Assembly: GCF_016820445.1 (NCBI RefSeq)
Contig: NZ_JADHDT010000003.1
Coordinates: 124,001-188,000 of the forward strand
Source: Sphingomonas beigongshangi
GTDB taxonomy: Bacteria; Pseudomonadota; Alphaproteobacteria; Sphingomonadales; Sphingomonadaceae
Length of the DNA: 64,000 nucleotides
Direction of reading: 5' to 3'
Shown one piece after another: positions 56,095 to 64,000 of the stretch. The position numbers were made by a program, and so were the translations under genes. Under the pieces are notes generated by a model. The model was not told where the DNA came from, did no database searches, and saw only the letters and a program-made list of their open reading frames with translations. How positions within the stretch are numbered: the stretch's first letter is position 1; each line of letters begins with the position of its first letter.

Positions 56095-57231
56095 ATGTCA
56101 GCCACGTCGCGCCCCAAGGTTCTGGTCATCTTCGGCACCCGGCCGGAAGCGATCAAGCTGTTCCCCGTCATCCGTACGATGGCGGACGAAGGCCGGGTCG
56201 CGGTGACCAGCTGCGTCACCGCACAGCATCGCGGCCTGCTCGATCAGGTGCTCGCCATCGCAGGCCTGGAGCCGGACGTCGACCTCGACCTGATGGAGCC
56301 GGGTCAGACGCTCGACAGGCTGACCGCGCGCCTGCTCGTCGCGCTGGGCGAGGTCATGGATGCACACCGGCCGGATCGCGTGGTCGTGCAGGGAGATACG
56401 GCGACCGCGATGGTGGGCGCGCTGGCGGCCTATTACCGGAAGATCCCCGTCGCGCATGTCGAGGCGGGACTGCGCTCGGGCGATATCTACCACCCCTGGC
56501 CCGAGGAGGTGAACCGCCGCATCGTCGCGCCGATCGCCGACCTGCATTTCGCGCCGACGCAGACCGCCGCCGCTGCGCTGGCGCGGGAGAACGTCACGAC
56601 GGGCGTGCATGTCACGGGCAATACGGTGATCGATGCCCTGCTGTGGACCAGGGCGCGCATCGCGCAGAATCGGACGCTCGCCTCCGATCTGGACCCGGTG
56701 GCGGGGCGGTTCGCGGGGCGACGCACGATCCTGGTGACAACCCATCGTCGCGAGAATTTCGGTGACGGCATGGAGCAGATCGCGCGGGCGATCGCCCGGA
56801 TCGCCGCCCGCGACGACGTCGCCATCCTGTTCCCCATGCATCCCAATCCCAATGTCGGCGCGGTCATGGACCGCGTGCTGGGTGACTGCGGCAGCGTCGC
56901 GCGCATCGCCCCGCTGGACTATCCGCACTTCATCCGTGCGCTCGAGCTGTGCGACGTCGTGCTGACCGATTCGGGCGGCGTGCAGGAAGAGGCGCCCGCG
57001 CTCGGCAAGCCCGTGCTGGTGATGCGCGACACCACCGAGCGTCCCGAGGGGATCGCGGCGGGGACAGCACGGCTCGTCGGCACCGACGCGGACCGCATCG
57101 TTTCCGAAGTCTTCACGCTTCTCGACGACAAGGGCGCCTATTCCGCCATGGCACGCGCCCACAATCCGTTCGGGGATGGCCAGGCCAGCAACAGGATCGC
57201 GAGGATCATCGCCGATGGGTTCGGACTCTGA
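56095..57231 (+). CDS. wecB: UDP-N-acetylglucosamine 2-epimerase (non-hydrolysing)
   Basis: A 378-residue epimerase that makes UDP-ManNAc. IFGTRPEAIKLFPVI, VVQGDTATAM, HVEAGLRSGDIYHPWPEE, THRRENFG and DSGGVQEEA are all present. wecC begins inside its last codons, so the pair makes UDP-ManNAcA for a capsule or exopolysaccharide. No glycosyltransferases adjoin. Confidence 0.96.
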   Translation: MSATSRPKVLVIFGTRPEAIKLFPVIRTMADEGRVAVTSCVTAQHRGLLDQVLAIAGLEPDVDLDLMEPGQTLDRLTARLLVALGEVMDAHRPDRVVVQGDTATAMVGALAAYYRKIPVAHVEAGLRSGDIYHPWPEEVNRRIVAPIADLHFAPTQTAAAALARENVTTGVHVTGNTVIDALLWTRARIAQNRTLASDLDPVAGRFAGRRTILVTTHRRENFGDGMEQIARAIARIAARDDVAILFPMHPNPNVGAVMDRVLGDCGSVARIAPLDYPHFIRALELCDVVLTDSGGVQEEAPALGKPVLVMRDTTERPEGIAAGTARLVGTDADRIVSEVFTLLDDKGAYSAMARAHNPFGDGQASNRIARIIADGFGL

Positions 57232-58513
57232 CCTGAAGGTCGTCGTACTTGGGCTGGGCTATATCGGGCTGCCCACGGCGGCGGTGATCGCACGGACCGG
57301 CGCGCGCGTGCTCGGCATCGACGTTTCGGACCATGTCGTCGAAACGGTCAACTCGGGCCGCGTGCATATCGAGGAAGTCGACCTCGACGGCCTCGTCTCA
57401 GGCGTCGTTGCCCGCGGCACCTTGCGTGCGTCGACCCAGGTCGAGCCCGCCGACGTGTTCGTCATCGCGGTTCCGACGCCGTTTTCGGACGATCACGCCC
57501 CCAACATCGGCTATGTCCTCCAGGCCGCCACATCGATCGCGGCGGTCCTGAAACCGGGCGACACGATCATCCTCGAATCCACGTCGCCTGTCGGTACCAC
57601 CGAACAGGTCCGCGACCTGCTTGCGAAGCTGCGCCCGGACTTGCGGGTCCCGGGCCGCACCGGCGAGGCCGCCGACATCGCCATCGCCTACTGTCCGGAA
57701 CGGGTCCTGCCGGGCCGTATCCTGGTGGAGCTGATCGACAATGACCGCGTCATCGGCGGCATCACGCCGCGTTGCGCGCGCAAGGCACTGACCTTCTACC
57801 GCCGCTTCGTCCGCGGCGCCTGCGTGACCACCAACGCGCGCGCCGCGGAGATGACCAAGCTGACGGAAAATGCGTTTCGCGACGTCAACATCGCCTTCGC
57901 CAACGAGCTCAGCCTCGTCGCCGACACGATGGGCGTCGACGTGTGGGAGGTCATCCGCCTCGCCAACCGCCATCCGCGCGTCAACATCCTCCAGCCCGGT
58001 CCCGGCGTCGGCGGCCACTGCATCGCGGTCGACCCCTGGTTCCTCGTGCACGCCGCGCCGGATCAGACCCCGCTCATCAGGACGGCCCGACTGGTCAACG
58101 ACGGGAAGACCGACCACGTCATCGCGCAAGCGACCGCCCTCGTCGAAGCGCATCCGGGCGCATCGATCGCCTGCCTCGGCCTGGCGTTCAAGGCGAACAT
58201 CGACGACTTCCGCGAAAGCCCCGCGCTGAGGGTAGCGGACGCGCTGGCGGCGCGGTTCGGCGAGCGGGTAGCCATCGTCGAGCCCTATGCTCGGACGCTT
58301 CCCGTATCGCTGTCGCGCCACGGCGCTCGATTGATCGACGTGGACACCGCGATCGAGCGGTGTCCGATCATGATCGTGCTCGTGGACCATGACGTCTTCC
58401 GTTCGGTGCCACTGGAGGAAAGACGCGACAAGGCCGTGCTCGACACACGCGGCATTTGGCCCGACCAACCCCAGCCCGCCAGCATGCTTCAGCCGGTCCG
58501 ACTCGCCAGCTGA
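57215..58513 (+). CDS. wecC: UDP-N-acetyl-D-mannosaminuronate dehydrogenase
   Basis: A 432-residue nucleotide-sugar dehydrogenase oxidising UDP-ManNAc to UDP-ManNAcA. The NAD site is VVLGLGYIGLPTA, the catalytic region includes ESTSPVGTTE and PGVGGHCIAVDPWF with the active Cys, and AFKANIDDFRESPAL lies in the C-terminal domain. The ATG at 57215 overlaps the end of wecB by 17 bases, indicating translational coupling. Confidence 0.95.
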   Translation: MGSDSDLKVVVLGLGYIGLPTAAVIARTGARVLGIDVSDHVVETVNSGRVHIEEVDLDGLVSGVVARGTLRASTQVEPADVFVIAVPTPFSDDHAPNIGYVLQAATSIAAVLKPGDTIILESTSPVGTTEQVRDLLAKLRPDLRVPGRTGEAADIAIAYCPERVLPGRILVELIDNDRVIGGITPRCARKALTFYRRFVRGACVTTNARAAEMTKLTENAFRDVNIAFANELSLVADTMGVDVWEVIRLANRHPRVNILQPGPGVGGHCIAVDPWFLVHAAPDQTPLIRTARLVNDGKTDHVIAQATALVEAHPGASIACLGLAFKANIDDFRESPALRVADALAARFGERVAIVEPYARTLPVSLSRHGARLIDVDTAIERCPIMIVLVDHDVFRSVPLEERRDKAVLDTRGIWPDQPQPASMLQPVRLAS

Positions 58514-58599
58514 CCACGCCTTCACGCCCGGTTCAGGCGGTTGCGACGAGGGCGGCGCCATCCTATCTGCGCGCGCTGCCGCCATTAGCCTGGACGTCC

Positions 58600-59358
58600 A
58601 TGCTCAACAGATTGCTCAAGTCTCGCCGTTCACGGCAGCAGCCTGCCGCGACCATTCCCCCCGGCGAGCGGGTCTATGCCATCGGTGACATCCATGGATG
58701 CGTCGACTTGCTCGACCGGCTCCTCGCGAAGATCGGGGAGGATGATGCCGCACGGGAGCCGGCAATCACGACACTTATATTCCTCGGCGACCTCGTCGAC
58801 CGTGGCCCCGATTCGGCCGCCGTTATCGAGCGCCTCCACCGGCTGCACGAAACGCGTCCCAATACCCGGTTCCTGCTCGGCAACCACGAAGAGATCTTTC
58901 TCGGGGCGCTGGACGGCGATCCCAAGGCCCTGCGTCTGTTCTGTCGGATCGGTGGCCGCGAGACGGTCATCAGTTACGGCCTTCGTCCCGAAGACTATGA
59001 CCGGATGGACTATGAGGAACTCGTCAAGGCACTGCAGCACCACGTTCCCGAATCCCACCGTACGTTTGTCTCAGGATTCGAAGACATGATCGTGATCGGC
59101 GACTATATCTTCGTTCACGCCGGCGTACGGCCCGACGTGGCACTCGACGCCCAGCGTGGCAGCGACCTGCGCTGGATTCGCGACCCCTTCCTGCATCACG
59201 GCCGGCCGCTGGAAAAGATCGTGGTGCACGGACATACGATCAGCGACGGGCTCGACGTACAGCCGCATCGGATCGGCGTCGATACGGGAGCCTATACGAC
59301 GGGACGCCTGACGGCACTCGCGCTGGAAGGCGGCGAGACATGGACGCTCGAAGCCTGA
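58600..59358 (+). CDS. Metallophosphoesterase, Ser/Thr phosphatase type
   Basis: A 252-residue calcineurin-like phosphatase similar to bacterial PrpA/lambda-type enzymes. Metal-site motifs are YAIGDIHGCVDLL, FLGDLVDRGPDS, LLGNHEEIFL and VVHGHTISDGL. The ATG at 58600 follows a weak site; the frame open upstream overlaps the wecC 3' end. Its target protein or small molecule is unknown. Confidence 0.92.
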   Translation: MLNRLLKSRRSRQQPAATIPPGERVYAIGDIHGCVDLLDRLLAKIGEDDAAREPAITTLIFLGDLVDRGPDSAAVIERLHRLHETRPNTRFLLGNHEEIFLGALDGDPKALRLFCRIGGRETVISYGLRPEDYDRMDYEELVKALQHHVPESHRTFVSGFEDMIVIGDYIFVHAGVRPDVALDAQRGSDLRWIRDPFLHHGRPLEKIVVHGHTISDGLDVQPHRIGVDTGAYTTGRLTALALEGGETWTLEA

Positions 59359-59517
59359 CGCAAACCGCCGCGTTAGGACTATATTAACGATCGCTCCGCA
59401 AGTTGTTGCACCGCGGCAACGTCGCGGAACAGATTGTTGGGACGAGCTTTAGTTGGGTTGCCCTGTTGTCCTAATTGTGGCAGGGCGCCGAGTGACGAGC
59501 ACAAGAGGGAGTTCATC

Positions 59518-59763
59518 ATGCGTCTTGGGAAGATTGTCATGGCCGCTGCGGCCGCCACGATGGCGGTTGCTCCGGCTGTGGCCGCTCCGGCCAACCCGGC
59601 TGCGAGCCTGTCGGTTGCGAAGTCGGTTCGCACCGGTTCGGCTTCGTCGTCGAAGGACAAGCTGGCTGGTGGCGGCGTCATCGTCGCGATCCTGGCGGCC
59701 GCTGCGGTCGTTGCGGGCATCGTCGTCGTCGCCGACGACAACAGCACGCCGGCCAGCAACTAA
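59518..59763 (+). CDS. Small exported membrane-associated protein
   Basis: An 81-residue protein preceded by an AGAGGGAG site. A signal peptide (KIVMAAAAATMAVAPAVAA, about 5-23) is followed by a short Ser-rich stretch and a hydrophobic segment (GGVIVAILAAAAVVAGIVVVA) with an acidic end. I do not recognise a family. A strong intrinsic terminator follows directly, so it is a monocistronic, probably abundant transcript. Confidence 0.8.
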   Translation: MRLGKIVMAAAAATMAVAPAVAAPANPAASLSVAKSVRTGSASSSKDKLAGGGVIVAILAAAAVVAGIVVVADDNSTPASN

Positions 59764-59787
59764 GCTGACCGTTAGCTTCGGCTAGGA

Positions 59788-59817
59788 AATAGCGGCCTTC
59801 GGGCCGCTATTTTTTTG
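59788..59817 (+). terminator. Intrinsic terminator of small exported protein gene
   Basis: Stem AATAGCGGCC/GGCCGCTATT with a TTCG tetraloop followed by seven T, 24 bases after the stop. A textbook terminator. Confidence 0.95.
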
Positions 59818-60138
59818 CCTGCCGAAGATCGAATCCCGTCCCTTACCCCCTCACCCTCCCGCCCCGGCGCACCAATGCCGTGAGGGCGATGCATGGCTTC
59901 GGGTCGGCGCGGCGAGGAAGACGGCGCGAGCCTCTTGGCTAGAGTATGATGACATACCGTTGATGCATGGTTTGACCTGATGTCATCCCGCTCTAGGGGC
60001 GGCCGATCCCACGCCTGATCCCGCCGCGTCCGGCCAGCCCGGCAGACTCTGATCCCCTACATGGAAGCGGTGCCGGCCCCCGCGCTCATCCGGCCGCCCA
60101 CTCAGCATATCCCGGATCGCATGCTGATCGCGTGTACG
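59818..60138. other. Intergenic region between convergent terminators
   Basis: About 320 bases with no gene recognised. It holds a CCCTCACCCTCCC stretch like the repeats near ilvC, and an 8-base inverted repeat GATGACAT/ATGTCATC at 59948-59987 with a 24-base gap. Confidence 0.45.
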
Positions 60139-60173
60139 AAAAAGGCCGGCCTCCTCGGGCGAGGAAGCCGGCC
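60139..60173 (-). terminator. Intrinsic terminator of FKBP gene
   Basis: On the minus strand a 13-base stem starting GGCCGGCTTCCTC, with one wobble pair, ends in TTTTT about 33 bases after the FKBP stop. Confidence 0.92.
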
Positions 60174-60205
60174 CTTCGATCGGGGATCGACGGCGCGCCG
60201 CGCGC

Positions 60206-60772
60206 TTATTGTCCCGCGGGCACCCCGGGCTGCTGCGCGCCCTGCGGACGCCCCATCATGCTCTGCTGCATCTGCATCTGGCGCACGACCGCCTCGGGCA
60301 GGAATTCGAGCAGATCGATGTCGAAGACGAGCGTCGAGTTGGCCGGGATCGGCCCGCGCGCATCGGCGCCGTAGCCGAGCGACGGCTTGATCCAGACGCG
60401 ATACTTGGATCCCTTCGGCATCAGCTTCAGCGCCTCGGAGAAGCCGGGCACGACACCGGCCACAGGCATCGGCGTCGGCTGCTGCGACTTGTCGAACACG
60501 GTGCCGTTGAGCAGGCGGCCTTCATAGGTGATGAGCGCGACGTCGCTGTCGGTCGGCTTGGCGGCGCCGGGCTTGCCCGGCTCCAGCACCTGATATTGCA
60601 GGCCAGACGCGGTCGTCACGACGCCGCTGCGCCGCGCGTTGCGGGTCAGGAAATCGTCGCCCTGCCGCGCCAGCGCGAAGGCGGCGATGCATGCGATCGC
60701 GATGGCCACCCACAGATAGACGAGGTAGCTACGCTTGACGGGGCGAAGCGGGACAGCGGTGACGGTCGACAT
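60206..60772 (-). CDS. Membrane-anchored FKBP-type prolyl isomerase
   Basis: A 188-residue protein. A membrane helix at about 14-35 (YLVYLWVAIAIACIAAFAL) precedes an FKBP domain (about 55-160) with VTTASGLQYQVLEPG, ALITYEGRLLNGTVFDKS and KPSLGYGADARGPIPANSTLVFDIDLL. It probably folds proteins on the periplasmic face. A Gln/Met-rich tail (RQMQMQQSMMGRPQG) is unusual. rpsU lies 104 bases upstream on the same strand. Confidence 0.93.
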   Translation of the reverse strand: MSTVTAVPLRPVKRSYLVYLWVAIAIACIAAFALARQGDDFLTRNARRSGVVTTASGLQYQVLEPGKPGAAKPTDSDVALITYEGRLLNGTVFDKSQQPTPMPVAGVVPGFSEALKLMPKGSKYRVWIKPSLGYGADARGPIPANSTLVFDIDLLEFLPEAVVRQMQMQQSMMGRPQGAQQPGVPAGQ

Positions 60773-60876
60773 CGTAGTGGCACCTGGAGTTGTGGTGCCG
60801 GGCCGGCCGTCACCGGTGAAAGGTCGCAAAAGTCGCAGTGTTCGACCCCGGCGCCTGCGCCAGGGTCCGGGCGATC

Positions 60877-61083
60877 TTACCGAGCGCCGTCGCGCTCCGC
60901 GCGCTTGCGCTCCAGCTTGCGGGCGCGACGCACGGCGGCGGCACGCTCACGCGCGCGCTTCTCCGACGGCTTCTCGTAATGACGGCGCAGCTTCATCTCG
61001 CGATACACGCCCTCGCGCTGCAGCTTCTTCTTGAGCGCGCGAAGGGCCTGGTCGACGTTGTTGTCGCGGACGACGATCTGCAT
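60877..61083 (-). CDS. rpsU: Ribosomal protein bS21
   Basis: A 68-residue very basic protein starting [20 protein letters not shown], typical of alphaproteobacterial bS21, which aids mRNA selection by the 30S subunit. The rest is a Lys/Arg helix ([21 protein letters not shown]). The FKBP gene follows on the same strand. Confidence 0.97.
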   Translation of the reverse strand: MQIVVRDNNVDQALRALKKKLQREGVYREMKLRRHYEKPSEKRARERAAAVRRARKLERKRAERDGAR

Positions 61084-61273
61084 AAAACCGATGAACTCCA
61101 GTCAATAGCCAATGCGGCCGCGAACAAGGGTCCGCGCCGTGCGAACGGCTCCCCTAGCAGCGAGTCGGCGCGATGGCAACCCGCGACCGGGCGCCCGCTC
61201 GACGGCGCCCGCACGTCGCCGTCGGCGGGAAGCCATTGGCGCAGCGGGGGCGGCCGCGCTAAGGCCCTGCCCC

Positions 61274-62713
61274 ATGACGCCGATCACGCTCTACAACAGC
61301 CTGACCCGAGCGGCCGAGATCTTCGAGCCCGCCGACCCCGCAAACGTGCGCATCTATTCCTGCGGCCCGACCGTCTATCATTATGCGCATATCGGCAATC
61401 TGCGCGCCTATCTGTTCACCGACACGCTGAGCCGGGTGCTGACGTGGAAGGGCTTCGGCCTGACGCACGTCATCAACATCACCGACGTCGGACACCTGAC
61501 CAGCGACGCGGATGCTGGCGACGACAAGATGGAAGCGGCGGCGAAGAAGAGCGGCCAGGACATTTGGGCGATCGCCGCGCATTACACGCAGGCGTTCAAG
61601 CAAAACCTGAAGGACCTGAACGTCCGCGCTCCCTCGCGCTTTCCCCTGGCGACGGATCATATCGCGGAGATGATCGCATTCGGCGAGAAGATCGCCGACA
61701 CGCATTGTTATCGCCTGCCCGACGGGCTCTATTTCGACGTATCGACCGTGCCGGACTATGGGCGGCTTGCCGGCACGCGCGACGACGCGCCGGCGGAGGG
61801 CCGGATCGAGACGGTCGAGGGCAAGCGCCACCCCGCCGACTTCGCGATCTGGCGGACGAGCGCGCCGGGCGAGAACCGTCAGATGGAATGGGACAGCCCC
61901 TGGGGCCGCGGGGCGCCCGGCTGGCACCTCGAATGCTCGGTGATGAGCCGCCAGTATCTGGGCGACCATTTCGACATCCACACGGGCGGCATCGACCATC
62001 GCGAGATCCACCATCCCAACGAGATCGCGCAGAACCAGGCGCATGCCTGCAGCGCGGACACCGGTGCAAGCATTTGGATGCACAACAACTTCCTGGTCGA
62101 CCGCACCGGCAAGATGAGCAAGTCATCGGGCGAGTTCCTGACGCTGCCGGCATTGGTCGCGCGCGGCTTCCACCCGCTCGCCTACCGCCTCATGTGCCTC
62201 CAGGCGCAGTATCGCAGCGAGCTGGAGTTCAGCTGGGAGAATCTGGCTGCAGCGCAGACGCGGCTGAAGCGACTGGTGCAGAGCGTCGCCGCGCTCAGGG
62301 CACGGGGCGAGGCCAAGGCAGGGGGCAAGGGTGCCGCCGACGCCTCTCCTTACCGCGAGCGGCTGGACGCGGCGGTGTCGGACGATCTCAACACGCCGCG
62401 CGCACTGCCGGTGCTGGACGAACTGCTCGCCGACAAGAAAGTCAGCCCGCAGGATCGGCTGGCGGCGCTCGAGGATTTCGATGCGGTGCTCGGATTGAAC
62501 CTGCTGACGCTGGCGCGCGAGGACCTGCGCGTCCGGCCCGACAGCGCCGGGATCGACGAGGCGCAGATCGCGGCGCGCCTGGCCGAACGCCGCGAGGCGC
62601 GGGCGGCCAAGGATTTCGCGCGCAGCGACGTGATCCGCGATACGCTGGCGGCACTGGGAGTGGAAGTCATGGATGGCGATCCGATCGGATGGGACTGGAA
62701 GGTGACGGCATGA
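61274..62713 (+). CDS. cysS: Cysteinyl-tRNA synthetase
   Basis: A 479-residue class I synthetase. The HIGH-like motif is VYHYAHIGNLRAY, zinc ligands include the Cys in YSCGPT and the LECSVMS and HHPNEIAQ segments, and KMSKS is present. The ATG at 61274 gives the standard N-terminus. It overlaps the dehydrogenase gene by ATGA. Confidence 0.97.
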   Translation: MTPITLYNSLTRAAEIFEPADPANVRIYSCGPTVYHYAHIGNLRAYLFTDTLSRVLTWKGFGLTHVINITDVGHLTSDADAGDDKMEAAAKKSGQDIWAIAAHYTQAFKQNLKDLNVRAPSRFPLATDHIAEMIAFGEKIADTHCYRLPDGLYFDVSTVPDYGRLAGTRDDAPAEGRIETVEGKRHPADFAIWRTSAPGENRQMEWDSPWGRGAPGWHLECSVMSRQYLGDHFDIHTGGIDHREIHHPNEIAQNQAHACSADTGASIWMHNNFLVDRTGKMSKSSGEFLTLPALVARGFHPLAYRLMCLQAQYRSELEFSWENLAAAQTRLKRLVQSVAALRARGEAKAGGKGAADASPYRERLDAAVSDDLNTPRALPVLDELLADKKVSPQDRLAALEDFDAVLGLNLLTLAREDLRVRPDSAGIDEAQIAARLAERREARAAKDFARSDVIRDTLAALGVEVMDGDPIGWDWKVTA

Positions 62714-63648
62714 AAGCGGTGCTGCCCGCGCTCGCGCGCCCGCTGCTCGAACCGCGGCTGCCGGGCGGACTGGACACCGCCTGGTTCGCGACACCCGACG
62801 AGGCGAAGGCGATGATCGCGGATGCGGACATCGCCTGGGTCGACATGCAGCCGACGCAGCTGGTCGCGGAGGCGATCCGCGCGGCCGGGCCGAAGCTGAA
62901 ATGGGTGTCGACGATCTACGCCGGGCTGGACGCCTTCCCGCTCGACGTGTTGCGCGACCGGGGGGCGAGGCTGACCAACGGGGCCGGGATCAACGCCGTC
63001 GCGGTCGCGGAATATGCGGTCATGGGGATATTGGTCGCGGCGAAGCGCTTCGACACGGTGCTGCGCGCAGGCGATCGCCACGAATGGCTGCGCGACGCCC
63101 CGGGCAAGGTCGAACTGGACGGTACGCGGGCGCTGATCGTGGGCCATGGCACGATCGGCCGGCTGATCGGGGCACGGCTCGCGGCGTTCGGCGTGGGCGT
63201 CGACGGGGTGACGCGGTCCGGCCGCGACGGGACGCTGGGCCCGGATGCGTGGCGCGCGCGCCTTGGCGACTATGACTGGGTGGTCTTGGCGGCGCCCTCC
63301 ACCGACGCGACCAAGGCGATGATCGGCGCGGACGAGCTGGCGGCGATGCGCCGCGACGCGTGGCTGATCAATATCGCCCGCGGCGACATGATCGACGAGG
63401 ACGCGCTGCTCGACGCGCTGCACCACAAGCGCATCGGGGGCGCCTTCCTCGACCCCACGGACCCCGAGCCGCTGCCGCCGGACCATCGCCTGTGGGACGC
63501 GCCCAACTGCATGATCTCGATGCATCTGTCCGGGCGCAGTCAGACGCAGATGTTCCAGCGCGGGGCGGCGCTGTTCCTGGACAACCTCGCGGCTTTCCTC
63601 GAGGGCAAGCCGATGCGGAACGTCGCCGACCTCGACGCGGGCTATTGA
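62710..63648 (+). CDS. D-isomer-specific 2-hydroxyacid dehydrogenase
   Basis: A 312-residue NAD-dependent dehydrogenase. The Rossmann loop VGHGTIGRLIGARLAAFG is near 137-154. The catalytic Arg lies in INIARGDMIDEDALLDAL, the Glu in DPTDPEPLPPDHRLW, and the His in SMHLSGRS. It resembles glyoxylate/hydroxypyruvate reductases. Translational coupling to cysS is probably by position rather than function. Confidence 0.9.
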   Translation: MKAVLPALARPLLEPRLPGGLDTAWFATPDEAKAMIADADIAWVDMQPTQLVAEAIRAAGPKLKWVSTIYAGLDAFPLDVLRDRGARLTNGAGINAVAVAEYAVMGILVAAKRFDTVLRAGDRHEWLRDAPGKVELDGTRALIVGHGTIGRLIGARLAAFGVGVDGVTRSGRDGTLGPDAWRARLGDYDWVVLAAPSTDATKAMIGADELAAMRRDAWLINIARGDMIDEDALLDALHHKRIGGAFLDPTDPEPLPPDHRLWDAPNCMISMHLSGRSQTQMFQRGAALFLDNLAAFLEGKPMRNVADLDAGY

Positions 63649-63700
63649 AGCGGCAGGAACGCCCTCCCCTCCTTGCACCGCAAGAAGCAGCGTGGGCCTG

Positions 63701-64000
63701 TCACTGCAGCGGCTTGTCGGCCTCCGCGAGGATCGGCGGCAGGTAGGGCATCGGCGCATCGGGCGAGATCTTCGCGATCTCCGCTTCCAGCGCCGCGGCG
63801 CGCGCCTTGGACGAGGGGTGGGTGCGACTGCGGAACAGACCGCCGTCGACGTCGCCGCCATGGTCGCGCCAGAAGCGGACGGCCGCCCGCGGGTCCCAGC
63901 CCGCGTTGCGGATCAGGTACATGCCGAGCAGGTCCGCCTGGTCCTCCGTGGTGCGGAACAGGCGGCCGTTGCGGCCGACCTCCGCCAGCAGGCCACGGCT
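63701..64000 (-). CDS. M48-family metallopeptidase, C-terminal part
   Basis: The last 99 codons of a gene running off the right edge. EDQADLLGMYLIRNAGWDP matches the third metal-ligand motif (ExEAD) of M48 peptidases, and THPSSKARAAALE is the substrate-site RxHPS region. The HExxH motif would lie beyond the window. Such proteins are often exported LoiP/BepA-like quality-control proteases. Confidence 0.82.
   Translation of the reverse strand, partial: SRGLLAEVGRNGRLFRTTEDQADLLGMYLIRNAGWDPRAAVRFWRDHGGDVDGGLFRSRTHPSSKARAAALEAEIAKISPDAPMPYLPPILAEADKPLQ

Noticed and set aside
60838..62709. Long plus-strand open frame continuing into the 2-hydroxyacid dehydrogenase gene
   Set aside because: Its first 620 or so codons lie out of frame over cysS and antisense to rpsU, with Arg-rich shadow composition. 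The real gene begins at the ATG at 62710.

Overview
The window is about 64 kb of high-GC chromosomal DNA from an alphaproteobacterium, most likely a Sphingomonas-like member of the Sphingomonadaceae. This rests on protein sequence character (IlvBN, MltA-Smr, MurJ-SecB-Tim44, a large TonB-dependent receptor, DUF3089 and HPP proteins), frequent GTG/TTG starts, and ATGA/GTGA stop-start overlaps. Nearly everything is housekeeping; there are no rRNA genes, CRISPR arrays or recognisable transposases.

Layout. 0-12 kb: gatC, a HAD hydrolase, a DUF3089 lipase-like protein overlapping ruvX, a zinc alcohol dehydrogenase, a small AT-richer patch with a ClpP-fold secreted protein, then pyrB overlapping a dihydroorotase homologue that has lost its metal ligands. 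A ParA / ribbon-helix-helix / TPR-SPOR operon stands divergent to a Sel1-SPOR gene. 12-21 kb: serB and miaA diverge with overlapping 5' ends. Branched-chain amino-acid synthesis follows (ilvB, ilvN, ilvC, then leuA with a possible leader peptide), with palindromic intergenic repeats between the ilv genes and a BLUF photosensor nearby. 21-29 kb: HPP membrane protein, a pterin/folate operon (folE, a pteridine-reductase-like SDR, folB), a TonB-dependent receptor, and DUF2945 and SWIB-domain small proteins.

29-32.3 kb is the one clearly accessory region. It holds a frameshifted nuclease toxin with an overlapping YezG-like immunity gene, a tRNA-Leu(CAA), a displaced 3' fragment of comM, and a small unknown gene next to intact comM, whose own 3' end looks replaced by a divergent version.

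33.8-49 kb: the rpmH-rnpA-yidD-yidC-engB cluster, GST and dapE; trpS-murJ and secB facing tim44-mltA-smr; then dnaA, rpsT and mutM. 49-64 kb: ubiE-ubiB, coaBC-dut-TonB-like-moeB, galU facing wecB-wecC (nucleotide sugars for a surface polysaccharide), a Ser/Thr-type phosphatase, an FKBP prolyl isomerase, rpsU, cysS with a 2-hydroxyacid dehydrogenase, and the end of an M48 peptidase running off the right edge.

The most interesting signal is the 29-32.3 kb toxin/immunity and comM-rearrangement region. The degenerate PyrC beside PyrB, the folE-SDR-folB operon, the ParA-RHH-SPOR operon and the leuA leader come next.
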